Shown: positions 12,304-23,882 of the stretch, piece after piece
How the letters are laid out: every line of letters begins with the position of its first letter
Numbering within the stretch: the stretch's first letter is position 1
Assembly (NCBI RefSeq): GCF_003576645.1
Contig: NC_044930.1
Span: 18,552,182 to 18,616,181 of the forward strand
DNA length: 64,000 nucleotides
Direction of reading: 5' to 3'
Source: Ipomoea triloba
Lineage: Eukaryota > Streptophyta > Magnoliopsida > Solanales > Convolvulaceae
Made by a program: the position numbers and the translations under genes
The notes under the pieces: model-generated
Told to the model about the DNA's origin: nothing
Seen by the model: only the letters and a program-made list of their open reading frames with translations
Database searches by the model: none

Positions 12304-12544
12304 CCTGCATACGTATTTTCCAATCATCAAATTTATCTAAATGGACCTGCATACGTATTTTCCAATCATCAAATTTATCTAATGAAAATAATAGGTTCGG
12401 AGCCAAGTCTCTCTTCATCTTGAATGAAAATAATAGGTTCGGAGCCAAGTCTCTCTTCATCTTGAAGGTTATGAGATCTATCGGAGCCAAGTCTCTCTTC
12501 ATCTTGAAGGTTATGAGATCTATCTGAGCCAAGTCTCTCTTCAT
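10720..12544 (-). pseudogene. Element A gag, second copy with the true N terminus
   Basis: Frames 12544-11780, 11783-11430 and 11430-10720 repeat the gag frames at 10732-9155 with the same frameshifts and stops, because this is the other half of the assembly duplication. It adds the N terminus: a start resembling MKRDLAPNLLFSLDKFDDW, which matches the F gag start in layout. The first 60 or so codons are inflated by in-frame 42 bp repeats (DKFDDWKIRMQVHL three times and MKRDLAP three to four times). Without those, the gag would start shortly after the primer-binding site. Confidence 0.8.
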
Positions 12545-12560
12545 CTTGAAGGTTATGAGA
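12254..12560. repeat. 42 bp tandem repeat cluster 3 (likely assembly artefact)
   Basis: Units begin at 12254, 12296 and 12338, then two further pairs with the same 42 bp spacing follow to about 12560, each sliding along the sequence. The duplicate of this locus at 10680-10728 has only one unit. Confidence 0.9.
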
Positions 12561-12595
12561 TCTATCTAGCAGTCAAATATTGACTCAATAGACAA

Positions 12596-12609
12596 CCGCT
12601 CTGATACCA
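12596..12609 (-). other. Primer-binding site of element A
   Basis: Minus strand TGGTATCAGAGCGG, complementary to the 3' end of initiator tRNA-Met, two bases from the end of the 5' LTR. This is the usual primer site of plant copia elements. Confidence 0.9.
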
Positions 12610-12611
12610 CT

Positions 12612-14645
12612 TGTTGGTCCCGCTAGGGTGGGAGAAGTCTAGAGGGGGGATGAATGGACTTCTCAAACAATTAAAAACTTTATAACACTTCAACAACAGA
12701 GATTTCAAGTGAATAAATTCAACTTGAAATGTGCAGCAGAATATCGTACGGTAAAGTGCTATAAAATAAAACTGCGTAAAACTGAAGAGATACTTGACAT
12801 GCAATACGTTGGAAAAACTTAGAATAGCTCAAAGAACATGTATGCAAAGTTTGAGCCACATGCGAACGTGGGAACACACAAACCCAAATGATATGATCAA
12901 CACAGTACGTAAAGGGTTAGTATGTTAAAACATGCAAATATGTAAAGTGCAGTAAGGTAAATGAGAGGCAGAGATTTATAGTGGTTCGGAGATGGTGTAA
13001 TTCTCCTACTCCACTTCTTCCTTGCTCCAAGGAAGGTTTCCACTATCTTCAATCACCCAGATACAATAGTGAAACTCCCGAGTGCTACGCACAAAGCTAC
13101 ACTCAACCACGAGCTCTTCGCACAAAGCTAAGCTCCCGAGCGCTACGCACAAAGCTACGCTCCACGAACGCTACGCACAAAGCTACGTTCCCGAACGCTA
13201 CACACAAAGCTACGTTCCAACCAAGTGTTACGCACAAAGCTGCACTTAGTTCACCCGAGTGTTACGCACCCAACTACACTCCTTTCTACCCTCGGTAGAG
13301 ATACAACTGTTGTTCAAAGAAATAAAGATTTCTTTTCTAAGACTTGAATTCCTCTCGTGTATAGCTCAATATCTCAGCACTTTGTATTTTGATTGCATTC
13401 ACCGCTCAATACCACTTTCTTCTCTACCGTGTATCTCGTCCTCGTGCTGTTCTTCAAGTCTTCTTGGGCTTTTTATAATTCAAAGAATTATTTGCCCGTT
13501 ATGAACATTCAAATTTTGAACGTTCACTTGATCTGATTGGTCATTCCAATCTGATCTTGATGGCCATACCTTCTCATTTAATGACCATACCGTTGATCTG
13601 ATAACTTGCCAATTTGATCTGATAAAATCTTCAATTTGATCTGCACATTTAATGTCGCTGGTAACTTTTGACAAATCACTTCTGTAAATTGCTCACAAAG
13701 TCTTCTTTTACGGCTTGATTGATCCTTGAAACTTGTAGCCTCCAATTTTTGACTTTGTTGCCTTCTCAGCTTGATATTGCAGACTTTGTATCTTTCGGAG
13801 CTTGATATTCTTGACTTTGTTGTATTCTTGATTTTGATCTTGGGCAAGTTGATCTTTCAAAATATTTTTCCGGGTTGATCTTGGGCAAGTTGCTCCATAG
13901 CATGCTTCATAGTGCTTTAAATTAGCCTTCACGCGTGTAGAAATAGTGTAGTGTTCACGCGTATATAATCCATGCAAAGTTACTCCATGTTGACTTTGAC
14001 TTCCTCCATCACTTGCTCCATTGACCAAACTAGCTCCATTGGTAGCTCTATTGACCAAAAAAATTAACTCCAAAGACTTGGCCGTGTTACTAGCTCCCAA
14101 GCTTCTTCCTTAGTAATAAAATGTAGGAAATAAGATTCAAACATTGGACCATTTAAAATATGCTCAAGTCTTTAACCATTTCTCCATTTCAGCTCATTCA
14201 ATCATATCCATCAAATAAATATATTTGATCCTTCTTAACATTGTATAGCGTAAGGTGTAGAGATAGTGGATCTTACCATTTGACTTAAACTTCCTCCATT
14301 TGACTATACTTGCTCCATTGACCCAAAAATTGACTTTGAGCCGTGATAGTACTAGCTTCATTCCTTGCTCTCCAAAGCTCAAAACGTTCTCAATAGGATT
14401 CGAACTTGAGTCTTCTAGCAACAATAATTTGGCCTTGTCCATTGGATCATATATACTCATGTGTATAGTGGAAGCAAATGACTTACAAGAGTCATTGCAA
14501 ATTGAACTCTATAAGACAATAATTCGAACCAAACTATTATCATGACTTGCCTTTCGGGTCCAAACTCTACACTCTAAAAATAAAATAGGGGATTTCTAAA
14601 ATTACAAATTGGCTCATCAAAACTATTACAATTTTATTCCTAACA
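12612..14645 (-). mobile_element. Element A, 5' LTR (2,034 bp, Sirevirus copia)
   Basis: On the minus strand it begins TGTTAGGAATAAAATTG (14645) and ends GGGACCAACA (12612). Its first 670 bp match 610-1307. A TATA-like TTATAAAAAG lies near 13470-13483 on the minus strand, a plausible promoter. The right flank AAGGA (14646-14650) is the expected target duplication; its partner is outside the window. The element sits in the GAG-pre-integrase region of element B. Confidence 0.88.
13076..13290. repeat. Degenerate CACAAAGCT repeats inside the element A LTR
   Basis: The motif (C/T)GCACAAAGCTA(C/A) recurs about seven times at irregular 25-35 bp spacing. Spacing and unit vary, so this is a true degenerate repeat of the LTR and not the 42 bp artefact. 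Confidence 0.7.
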
Positions 14646-15774
14646 AAGGATCTCGTCACCAAGGAGGTTTTGTTCAAGGGGACCAGTTCTGATGGTCTCT
14701 ACTCTCTTCCAGTGTCCAAGTCCGGTCCTGCTGTATTGCTATTTGCGCGGGCCACTCCCTCAATATGGCACAACCGGCTCAGTTACCCACATTAGCGGGT
14801 TCTCGGTCAGATTCTGAAGTCGTGTCCAATTTCACCTTCTAGTGTTAGTGAGTCTTTATGTTCTGCTTGTCAATTAGGGAAGTCGGCTCGTTTTCCACTT
14901 CCTCGTGTTAGTTCGTCTAGTTTACATGTTCTTGAACTCTTGTACTCGGATATTTGTGGCCCTGCGCCATTATTATCTAGTAACGGTTCTCGTTACTTCA
15001 TTATTTTTTATTGATGATTATTCCCATTTTACGTGGTTTTATCCTATGCGTCAAAAGTCTGATATATATGTTATCTTTGAGCGTTTCCGTGAAATGGTGG
15101 AGCGTTTATTTTCGTGCAAGATTAAATCTATTCAAACTGACTTGGGGGGTGAATATCAAAAATTGCATAACCGTTTCGTTCAATTGGGAATTGTCCATCA
15201 TCGTTCTTCTGCCTACACCTATGAACAGAATGGGCGTGTGGAGCATAGGCACAGGCACATTGTTGAGACGGGCCTTGCTTTGATGGCTCAAGCTTCGGTT
15301 CCGTCTCGGTTCTGGGAGTTTGCGTTTGAAACTGCAGTATATCTGATTAATAAAATGCCTACTGCTGTCCTTGGTCGTGTCAGTCCTCACTTCAAAGTTC
15401 ATTGGTCTCCCCCGTCATAAACTTTTCTTAGTGTTTTTGGTTGTCTCTGTTATCCATACTTGCGCCCTTACAATCGACATACGATGGATTTCAGATCGGC
15501 TCCCTGTGTGTTTCTCGGGCACCCCGAGTCCTTCCGTGGTTATAGGTGCATGGATCTTAACACTAACCGGATTTTTGTCTGTAGACATGTGCGTTTTGAT
15601 GAGCAGAGTTTTCCCTTTCCGCGCCCGGCAAAAGATGGTCCTGTTTCGCCTGTCAACCGTATGCCTTGGGGTGCGGTTGGTTTTTCTCGGTCTTTGGCAC
15701 CCTCTATTCCGCCCCCTGTGCCGAGTGTTCCGGCTGCGCCTAGTGCCCACGGTCAGCCTGTTGTTGCGCGTCAA
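14646..15774 (+). pseudogene. Element B, left half: GAG-pre-integrase and integrase (Ale/Retrofit-like copia)
   Basis: The first part carries the GAG-pre-integrase region (IWHNRLSYPH, then SVSESLCSACQLGKSARF). Next comes the integrase core, with FIDDYSHFTWFYP, the second Asp in IQTDLGGEY and the Glu region EQNGRVEHRHRHIVETG. A frameshift near 14990 and a TAA at 15418-15420 break it. The following PYNRHTMDFRSAPCVFLGHP and Pro-rich segment are the integrase-to-RT linker. The frame is cut at 15770-15774 (GTCAA) by element C and resumes at 46781. The left part of B lies beyond element A and outside the window. The sequence is GC-richer than the neighbouring elements. Confidence 0.85.
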
Positions 15775-16474
15775 TGCGATAATCACAACTTGAGCATCAA
15801 GATTAACAATGGACCCCTAATCCAAACCCATAAGCGAATTACTCACGCATGATTGAAGTAAACACAGCAAAGCAAGAATTAAAGATTGAAATCATAGCTG
15901 CAAGATTAAAGAATAAAAAGGGAAAACTTTACTAACAATTCTTGAGAGTAATTCCAATCCAAACGATAATTCCAAGCTCGAAACTGAATTCAATGATGTA
16001 AACTGTATTCTATGCTATGGAAAACCCTAAAGAAGGGGAAAATTGCACTAAACTAAACTAGGGCTCGGAATACCCAAAATACAGGAAAAAGCGCGCAATA
16101 AATACTGGACAGCAGCCGGGTCACGGCCACCATCACAGCCGGGATCGGGGCCGTGATGTGGCGTGGCCAGCTGCTGTCCGTGGTGGAGATCACAGCTGAC
16201 ATCACGGCCGTGAGGCTGGCCGTGATGCGGCCCCCTAGTCCTCTTCTGACTCCTTTTGTGCCCCGTTGCTCCTTTTCGTCCTGGGGTAGATTCCTTATGT
16301 CTCGAAAACTAGTCCGAGATGACTGAAAATCCTTCCTTTGCTTCTCATTTGTGAATAAACTAAAACTGATCAAATGTAACACACAAATGAGGCTTAAATG
16401 TATCAAAGTAAAGGAAATAAGAAACAAAACTCCTGAACTATGGGGCAAATAAAGGTATAAAATCATGTGTATCA
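15775..16474 (-). mobile_element. Element C, 3' LTR (700 bp)
   Basis: Runs from TG at 15775 to CA at 16474 on the plus strand and matches 46165-46775. It contains a GC-rich palindromic stretch near 16119-16235 (TCACGGCC and GGCCGTGA) that recurs in the 3' untranslated region of C. The other LTR lacks about 60 bp found here near 15990-16050, and also lacks the first 24 bp. Confidence 0.85.
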
Positions 16475-16486
16475 ACTCCCCTACAC
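16475..16486 (-). other. Polypurine tract of element C
   Basis: Minus strand GTGTAGGGGAGT directly followed by the TGATAC start of the 3' LTR. Confidence 0.8.
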
Positions 16487-17198
16487 TAGAACTTTTGCTT
16501 GTCCTCAAGCAACTACCCAGGATAATCCACCCTACAGGCACTGTAACTGATCACACTTCCTTACTGCTCAACCAATCATTCCACCAACCAACTTGTACAA
16601 CCTAACCTGCTTCAAGAATCATCTCAGAATTACAAGTGAGTTCCCCTCTCAGGCCAATAACCGGGCACCCGAAATTAGGTAGATTAGGACCCTGTATGCA
16701 CATGTACTCAGTTGAGATTATGCAGGACTTGGCTTAAGATGAAATCCCATAGACATACCCTTCATACTCACATAGATCAACTCTAGAGGTTAACCCAACT
16801 ATTGGCAAGAGACTGAATTAAACACAAGATCAACCTTGAGTCATCCCTGACAACCTAGGCTGCACAAGTACCACCAAACAAACCACAAACCAGCAGAAAG
16901 GACAGTGGTCACAGTGACAACACAAGGAACGCATACTACCCTAAGCTGCAAATTGAATCCTCCAAGCAAAGTTCATCAAAAATTTCAATTTTTCACCAGT
17001 TTATCAGAAATAGCACCCCCACACTTAGTCTGGACATCGTCCCTGATGGACAACCAAGCCCAACGAACTAAAACAAAAGAAAACGAACTAGAAAGCAGAA
17101 AATATGATAACAAAATTCAAGTCTTAAACATCATACAATTCAAAAACGAACTAAAAGCAAAAATAACAGAAAAATAAAAGAGTAGAGTTATAGGAAGT
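16487..17198 (-). other. Distal 3' untranslated region of element C
   Basis: No ORF with a domain. The minus strand contains ACTAAGTGTGGGGGTGCTA (about 17008-17026), the G-rich motif typical of Athila 3' regions. The region continues at 22455 after insertions D and E. Confidence 0.6.
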
Positions 17199-18841
17199 TG
17201 ATAAGTGTATATTTGTCTATATTTTCACCCCATATTTAAACTCATTTTTACCACAAAATGTTCATTTGATGATCAAAATAATCTTAATTTTCTTCATTGG
17301 GATTTATATTGTACAAAACATTATAGAAGGAAGTTAAGATTAATTTCTAAGACTATTATTCTGATTTTTATTTGTTTTGTGGTAATAATGAAGGTGGGCA
17401 AAAACAAATGACGAAGAAGGATGAAAGCAAATCAACAAAGTTAGATATAATTACATGGTGGCAAAAAGAACATGACAAGGGTGGTTGAAGGAAATCAAAA
17501 TTGTCAAAAAGAGCCTGATCTGATGATTTAGGAGCAGGTGTGATGTGGAAATAAAGCCAACAAGACAAGAAGAAAAAGGAGCAAAAGTGGAGTAAAATGC
17601 CAAGAACAAAAACATTCTCGCACAAAATGGCGACATCTTAGTATTTTGATCATATCTCAGTCTGTGATTATCCGATTAAAGTGATTCTTGCGCCATTAGA
17701 AAGAAGACTTCAAGCGCTACAACGTTGACAGAGATACAAATTTTGTAATTCTGACCGTAAAAGGGTCAAAAACAGCATAGAAGTCGAAGCTGCGTCCCAA
17801 ATGGCGTCCTGCAGTGCGAAAATTGTCCATTCATGCTCCTTAGCCGCCCCATGATGTCACAGCCTGCATTGTTACTCCAATTTGAGGCCTATAAAATGCC
17901 AATATTTATCACAAATCAGGGGTGATTTTCCATACGTATTCCTATCCATTTTCCCTCATTTCCGTAGACTTTGCACCTTTGTTTTTAGCATTCCTATCTT
18001 GTAATTTCTTCAACTTCAAGCTTGTAGAAGGCAAACTTCCAGGAGTTCATCTTCAATTCAATAAGCTTTCTTTACCTTACTCTTTTACATTTCTTTATCA
18101 TGTTTATGAATTTAATTCATGCTTGTTTATTATCTTTAATTATAATGTGTGAGTAGTTCTATTTAGGACTTGAATTAGGGTAGGATTATCTTTATAGATG
18201 TTAAGTTCTTGAATATTTTCATAAGGGGAATACTTTAATTTATTCATTAAAGTATGCTTAGACTTAAATTGAAACCTTGTTAGTAGATGGTACGTAACAT
18301 TTGTTAACTTGCCTTTGGATGATTTCACTTTGTTCCAAAAGTTGTATGTTGAAATCAAGCCACTCTTTGCATATAATTTCATTTATGAAAGTAAAAGAAT
18401 ATTGCATGTGGTTTTAAATTGCTTTTGTCATTAAGAACTAGGAATTTGATATGTCACGAAAGTGGAGCAAATCCTTGTTCTAATCTTTATCTTTAGTTCA
18501 TGGAAATGAAATTTAGATTAAAGATTCTTTTGTGCAATTAATTGAACTCTTTAAATTAATTGTTTCCCCTAACCTTGTTATAGCATCTACAAGATAATTC
18601 TCCTTAATTCGAGTCCTATCTTTAATTATCAAAGTTTTACACTTATTGTGAAATTGCTTTAAATTCTTGAACTTGTTAGTTTATTTACAAATCAATTCAT
18701 ATATGATTGCTTGGATTCTTATTAAATTTATTCACCTTAGTGCCTAAGAATTTAATTGATATACAAGTACATGCCATAAAACCCAATTCCCTGAGGACGA
18801 TAGAACACACCCGTAAACTCACTACACCATTTTACTCATCA
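17199..18841 (+). mobile_element. Element D, 5' LTR (1,643 bp, Athila-type)
   Basis: Begins TGATAAGTGTATATTTG and ends TCATCA, six bases before a perfect Athila primer-binding site. A TATA-like CTATAAAAT lies at about 17889. It lies within the 3' untranslated region of C in the opposite orientation. GAAGT (17194-17198) precedes it; no matching flank or 3' LTR was found, so D is truncated. Confidence 0.8.
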
Positions 18842-18847
18842 ACTTTT

Positions 18848-18865
18848 TGGCGCCGTTGCCGGGGA
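18848..18865 (+). other. Primer-binding site of element D
   Basis: TGGCGCCGTTGCCGGGGA, the primer site characteristic of Athila-type elements (tRNA-Asp). Confidence 0.9.
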
Positions 18866-19027
18866 TTGGCATATTTGGTTGTATTGTATATTTAATTATC
18901 TAATCATAGCATTAAAATGAATGAATTTTGAAGGAGATCAAGTTTTTTTGTTTTTATTGTTTAAGTGTTTAAGAAACCAATTGTCAAGTATGTTTGATTT
19001 GGTTTGATTGAGGATACCATTTGATAT

Positions 19028-19948
19028 ATGCAAACAAGATCACAAGGTGGTCAAAACCTTTATCCTTTAAACCAAAATCTCTCTAGGGAATTAAGGAAAT
19101 TGAATAAAGACTTATTCAATTGGTTGAAAGAATTTGAACCAGTAGAGATAAATATGGAGACCGGTGAATCTAGCAACTCAGGCCAAATATCTCCTGGTGG
19201 AAGTAGTACCAGACCGAGCCCGAGACAAGAAGAACACACGGAGGCTCAAGTTAACATCTCTCAAGCTCCAGTGACTCCGATTCAAATACCCATTTCCAAC
19301 TTCTTGAAAAATCCAAATCTTAATCCTTATTTAGGAGGAGGATTGGGTTTGCAATCAACTCAAATTCCACCACAACCACAAAGAATAGGAATACCGAATT
19401 TTCCTAACCCTTTGAATCCAAATTTCTTCACAAACCTTATGTTTGACCCACGCCATAATTTTCCTCAAAGAGCTCAACCTTACTTTTATCAAGAAGCACA
19501 AAATTTTCAACCCATGGCTACTCATTTGGCACCACAATTTGAAGAGAAAGATTGTATTGCATATCCTGGAATTGAAGCAAATAACTTCGAACTAAAAACT
19601 TCCATGATTAATTTGGTGCAATCTAATCAATTTGGGGGTTCGAAGTTGGAAGATCCTAAGGCACATATCACTCATTTTGATAGGATTTGTCAAACTATTA
19701 AAATAAATGGAGTGTCTACGGATGCAATCAAGTTACGGCTGTTTCCATTTTCATTGAGGGATCAAGCTCTGAGTTGGCTCAATTCCTTTGGGCCGAATCA
19801 TTTCAACACATGGGATCAGCTGTACAAATCTTTCATGCAAGAATATTATCCACCTTCTAAAGCTGCAAAACTGAAAAAGCAAATACAAAATTTTCAGCAG
19901 TTTGGAAGTGAAAATTTGTATGAAGCAAATACAAAATTGTCAGCAGAA
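19028..19948 (+). pseudogene. Element D gag, truncated (Athila-type)
   Basis: The N-terminal gag of an Athila element begins MQTRSQGG, the usual start for this lineage, 163 bp after the primer site. Residues about 150-300 form the conserved retrotransposon gag domain (NFELKTSMINLVQSNQFGG, then LRLFPFSLRDQALSWLNSF, then PPSKAAKLKKQIQNFQQFG). It matches the gag of element C in order and motif. The frame is lost after LYEA: a 22 bp stretch already present at 19878 is repeated, and solo LTR E follows. The open frame runs on into E to 20248, but that tail is LTR sequence and not gag. No pol of D remains. Confidence 0.85.
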
Positions 19949-19953
19949 AGCTC

Positions 19954-22454
19954 TGTAACACCCCAATTTTCAACTCTTATACTTTATTACAAATTAGTAA
20001 TCAGACGTTGCGGAAGCTTACATCTACTCAACAGAAAACTGGGTGCTACCGCCACACCTAGAGTGAATTCTATCACCTCTTTGACAAACTCCACTCTAAG
20101 TGCTAAGGCTAAACTTACAACACCAACATACTACAACAACATCATAGTAGACCTCAACCTGCACTTCTCTTCTATTCTGAGCTCATCGGCTACAGAGGTA
20201 CTCACTAAACTGCATCTGATAAAACAATACACATTGAAGTGTAGTTAGCACGACGGCTAAGTAAGGAAATCCATTTGTCACTTAAAAGTAGACAAAGGTT
20301 TGAAAACATAGATAATCTAAAAGCTTTATAAAGTTTTACCATGATTTGAAAATCTACCTGTAACGAAACGATTTATAGATAGTATAATATCGTATAAACG
20401 TTAAATCATATAAAGCTTTTCTCAAATAAGAATGAAGTCATAACTTGCCACTCAAAATAATTTTCATGCCCTTTTCAGACAAGTTTGCAAAATTTCACAT
20501 TTCCAGGAATTCCATCATTTGCAAATAGAACCGCAGCTCTAATNNNNNNNNNNNNNNNNNNNNNNNNNNNNNNNNNNNNNNNNNNNNNNNNNNNNNNNNN
20601 NNNNNNNNNNNNNNNNNNNNNNNNNNNNNNNNNNNNNNNNNNNNNNNNNNNNNNNNNNNNNNNNNNNNNNNNNNNNNNNNNNNNNNNNTAACAATAATTT
20701 TCATAGTCAAAAATTTTCCACTTAGTTTCCCCTGAGTAAGCACTTTGAACATTTCTCAATTCTCCTTCTCAAACCTTGGGCAGTGGCATTTCCCTGTCTT
20801 CCCGTCGGTCTCCTTATCCCAACCTAGGGCCATGGCACTCCAGCCCTCCCATAGGTCCAACCTTATTCCAACCCCGGGCCGTGGCGTTTAAGCCTTCCCG
20901 AAGGTCCCCACCTTATTCCAGAAACTAAGGGTTTGAAAACATTTTTCTTTTTCTTTCCTGGAATCAAATAGTATTTTCAAAATAATTTATTTCATCCAAA
21001 TATGGTTGTGACATCCCAAAATTTCGTCACTAGTTTTGTTACAAAAAAAATATTTTTGTCAAAATTGATTTTGACAGTTTCTGTCCAGAAATTACAGTTT
21101 TGCGCAGTACGAAAGATTGAGCCGGTAAAAATAGTTCCCGAACTCTTTTTCACTTGAAATTTTTATGGTAGAACCCTAACTCATAGTACTTGATGTTCAT
21201 AAAAAGTTTTGGTCACCTAGGTTCACGAATTTACACAGAAAATTCCATTTTTGCCCTTGGCAGTGTGCTGTCCAGCATTTTTCCTTCTCTGGACCAGTTT
21301 TGGGAAAAATTCCGAAAATCATACTTATACTACTCCAAAAATTATGAAAGTTTATATGCGGCTTCTACACTTATAGAACTACATGTATAAAAAAAATAGG
21401 ATCAAAATAATTTACCGATTTTTCCCAGAAATTCACGGAAGTTACTGACAGAAATCTGACCTGATTTCCTTTCTCTATTTCCACAAGTATAAGCTTATAT
21501 AGACATAAATACAACATATACAAGCATATCCAAGCTATGAACTTGTATACGAAAATATTCCCAAAGCTCCAAAAACACCATATTTCAACTAAAATCAATT
21601 ATCCAAATTCAAGTGACTAATTCCAACTTAAGGGAATTCCTTACCTCACAAGTGTGTAATATCACCGTAAAAGTAGTCTTGAACCTTTATCCCCAAGTTT
21701 CACCGAAAAATCCTAGGGTCAAAATCAACACCATAACAACAAATATAAAGAAACTATACTTAGATTCATGATCTAGGAAAGAATACAAAGCTTTCTACCG
21801 AAAAATATTGAAATCTTACCGAACAAATTGGAGAGTTGTGTACAAGCTTGGCTATGGTTTTAATGGAGGAAAATGGTGGAAGTCACCTCTCTTTCTCTCT
21901 TTTGAAATTCAGCCAAGGAAGAAGAAGAAGAAGAACAAATGGAATAAATTGGCTTTGGGTATTCTTCCTTTTGAGGTAAGATGTTTTTATGGGGAAAAAA
22001 AATAGAATAAAATAATGAAGTATTTTCAAACTTATCAGTTGGGGTCCAAACAGATAAAGTTTCGGTAGAAAATAATCTGGATAGAATAATTCTCGAAACC
22101 AAAAATTTATTCCAGACTAACCCTCAAAATTGGGCTAGGTTCGGTACACCGCGAAATTTTAGCGATGTACGATCAAAATAAATTTTCGCTGCTATGGGCT
22201 GATTTAATTGAATAGGAAGTTCAAGAATAATAATATGGTGTCTAATAATCCATTTCCTAGGATAATCGGGTCCGAATACCAGCTTCTAAAATTTTTACGG
22301 TTCGTGACCGGCACGAACGATCGCAACTTAATAACAACTATACTTCCTTAAAAAAAAAATTATTTTGAAGTATCGGTCACTTATCTTATGAATGTCATAG
22401 CTTAAAGACATATTTTCTGAACCTCAAACTTATCGAAATAGACGAGGGGTTACA
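19954..22454 (+). mobile_element. Element E: Tekay-like solo LTR, 2.5 kb
   Basis: Starts TGTAACACCCC and ends GGGGTTACA, flanked on both sides by AGCTC (19949-19953 and 22455-22459). It has no internal coding region, so it is a solo LTR formed by recombination. The 3' part (22095-22412) is an inverted copy of 1-316. It contains a run of 145 N and, at about 21007, TGTGACATCCCAAAATTTCG, a second sequence typical of gypsy LTR starts, so part of its length may be an internal insertion. Confidence 0.8.
20544..20688. other. Assembly gap of 145 N
   Basis: A run of undetermined bases inside solo LTR E. ORFs crossing it are meaningless. Confidence 0.99.
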
Positions 22455-23078
22455 AGCTCACACCAAAGATATTCATGGGGTGAGGGTTAGGCAACTTGAA
22501 AGCTCAATGGACTGTAGGATTGTGGAGTAAAATGTAAGACTAACTAAACTAAATAAAAAACTCTAAAATTCTGGATTTTTTTTTTCAAAACCTATCCTAG
22601 ATTTCGGCTCAAACATCGCAAATTGCTCAAGAATCATCGCCAAACTGTTAACAACTACTCCACAATCCTAAAACTATCAATAATTCCATCCAAAATCAAC
22701 ATTTAACTCAAAAGCAAGTGGTATTCAAAGTTTCACCCAAATCATCAATGTGAACACCATTAAAGTACTAAGCAAGCTTCTATATCATGGAATTAACAAT
22801 ATTAACCCTAAACATGCTTAAAATAACAACATTCAACCATTAAAGTAAAGATTCAAGTAACCCTATGAACACCACTAAGAAATTTGAAATTTGCAAGAGA
22901 AAGTAAAGAAATTGACATTCAAACCTTGATTAGATGAAGAAGATGATGAGATGGAGTGGGAGAATGCAAGCAATCACAAGCAAGAGAGGCAAATATGGTG
23001 TAGGGAAATTTGGGATAGAGAGAAAATGGGAGAGGAGGGGCTAGGGTTACAATTTGGGGAAAAAGGGATGGGGAATCA

Positions 23079-23104
23079 CGGACTGGGTTATAAAACCCAG
23101 TCCG
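23079..23104. other. Perfect hairpin, 11 bp arms
   Basis: CGGACTGGGTT and its reverse complement are separated by ATAA. It lies at the edge of the GC-rich array. Confidence 0.7.
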
Positions 23105-23555
23105 CATCACGGTCGGGGTCACGGCCGGGATCGGGGCCGTGACCCTGAGCCTTTATTTTGTTTTTTTTTTTTAATTTTCTTTCGGCTTCACGTCACAGCC
23201 TGGGTCACGGTCGGGATGCGGCCCGTGACCTAGAGCCCTCAAAAGTGCTCTCAGCATTGGAAATTCTTGGAGCGCATCACGGGCAGGGTCACGGCCGGGA
23301 TGTTGGCCGTGACCTAGAGCCCTCTTTAGGCCTGTACGTACTGGAAATTTCGGTGTACCTTCACGCGCAGGGTCACGGCCGGGATGCGGCCCGTGACCTA
23401 GAGCTCTCGTTTGCTCTGTAGCTACTGGAATTTCTGGGCGGCTGTCACGGTCAGGATGTGGCCCGTGACCTAGAGCCCTATTCTGCTCTGTGGCTACTGG
23501 AATCGACGCCTAGGCATCACGGCCGTGAGCCTGGCCGTGATCCAGCGCTCTCTTT
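23100..23555. repeat. GC-rich tandem array with TCACGGCC/GGCCGTGA palindromes
   Basis: Six imperfect units start near 23105, 23191, 23275, 23361, 23444 and 23515, a period of about 84 bp. Each core has TCACGG(C/T)C, GGGAT, GGCC(C)GTGA and mostly CTAGAGCC(C), followed by a CTGGAAT spacer. Related sequence occurs in both LTRs of element C (about 16119-16235 and 46434-46525). Confidence 0.8.
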
Positions 23556-23882
23556 TCGCACTTCTGTTCTTTTCGCGCCCAAGTTCGGTTTCACCTGCAA
23601 GTTAGTCCAAAATATTCCCTAAAGCACTTCTAAACTGTTTCAAAGCCTAACCTATTCAATTCTAACTATTCCCCACTCTTTCAAAAGTAAAACGGTGCAA
23701 CCTTCTCACCAAAATAACCCAAGGAACACCCCGTAAACAAAGAAAAACTCCTAACTCTACTCCGAACTAAAAATAAAAAGAAAAATGCAGTAATATAAAG
23801 TGCAATAAGTAAATGATAACATGGGGTGCCTCCCATGAAGCGCTGAGTTTACTGTCGTCAGCTCGACTCAGCCATGTGATCA

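Larger units (their letters stand above)
22460..23882 (-). other. Proximal 3' untranslated region of element C
   Basis: Follows the integrase stop on the minus strand. Just after the stop it reads GCTGACGACAGTAAACTCAG and CATGGGAGGCACCCCATG, the conserved post-pol motif of Athila-type elements. Further on lie the GC-rich repeat array (23100-23555) and a hairpin (23079-23104). No ORF with a domain was recognised. Confidence 0.65.

Noticed and set aside
13076..13290. CRISPR-like array of CACAAAGCT repeats
   Set aside because: Repeats and spacers are irregular and lie inside a plant retrotransposon LTR.
17194..19910. GAAGT at 17194-17198 and at about 19905 as a target duplication for element D
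   Set aside because: The second GAAGT is inside the normal gag coding sequence (GSEN codons) and is not preceded by CA, so the match is chance.
20475..20759. ORFs crossing the run of N
   Set aside because: They consist mostly of undetermined residues.
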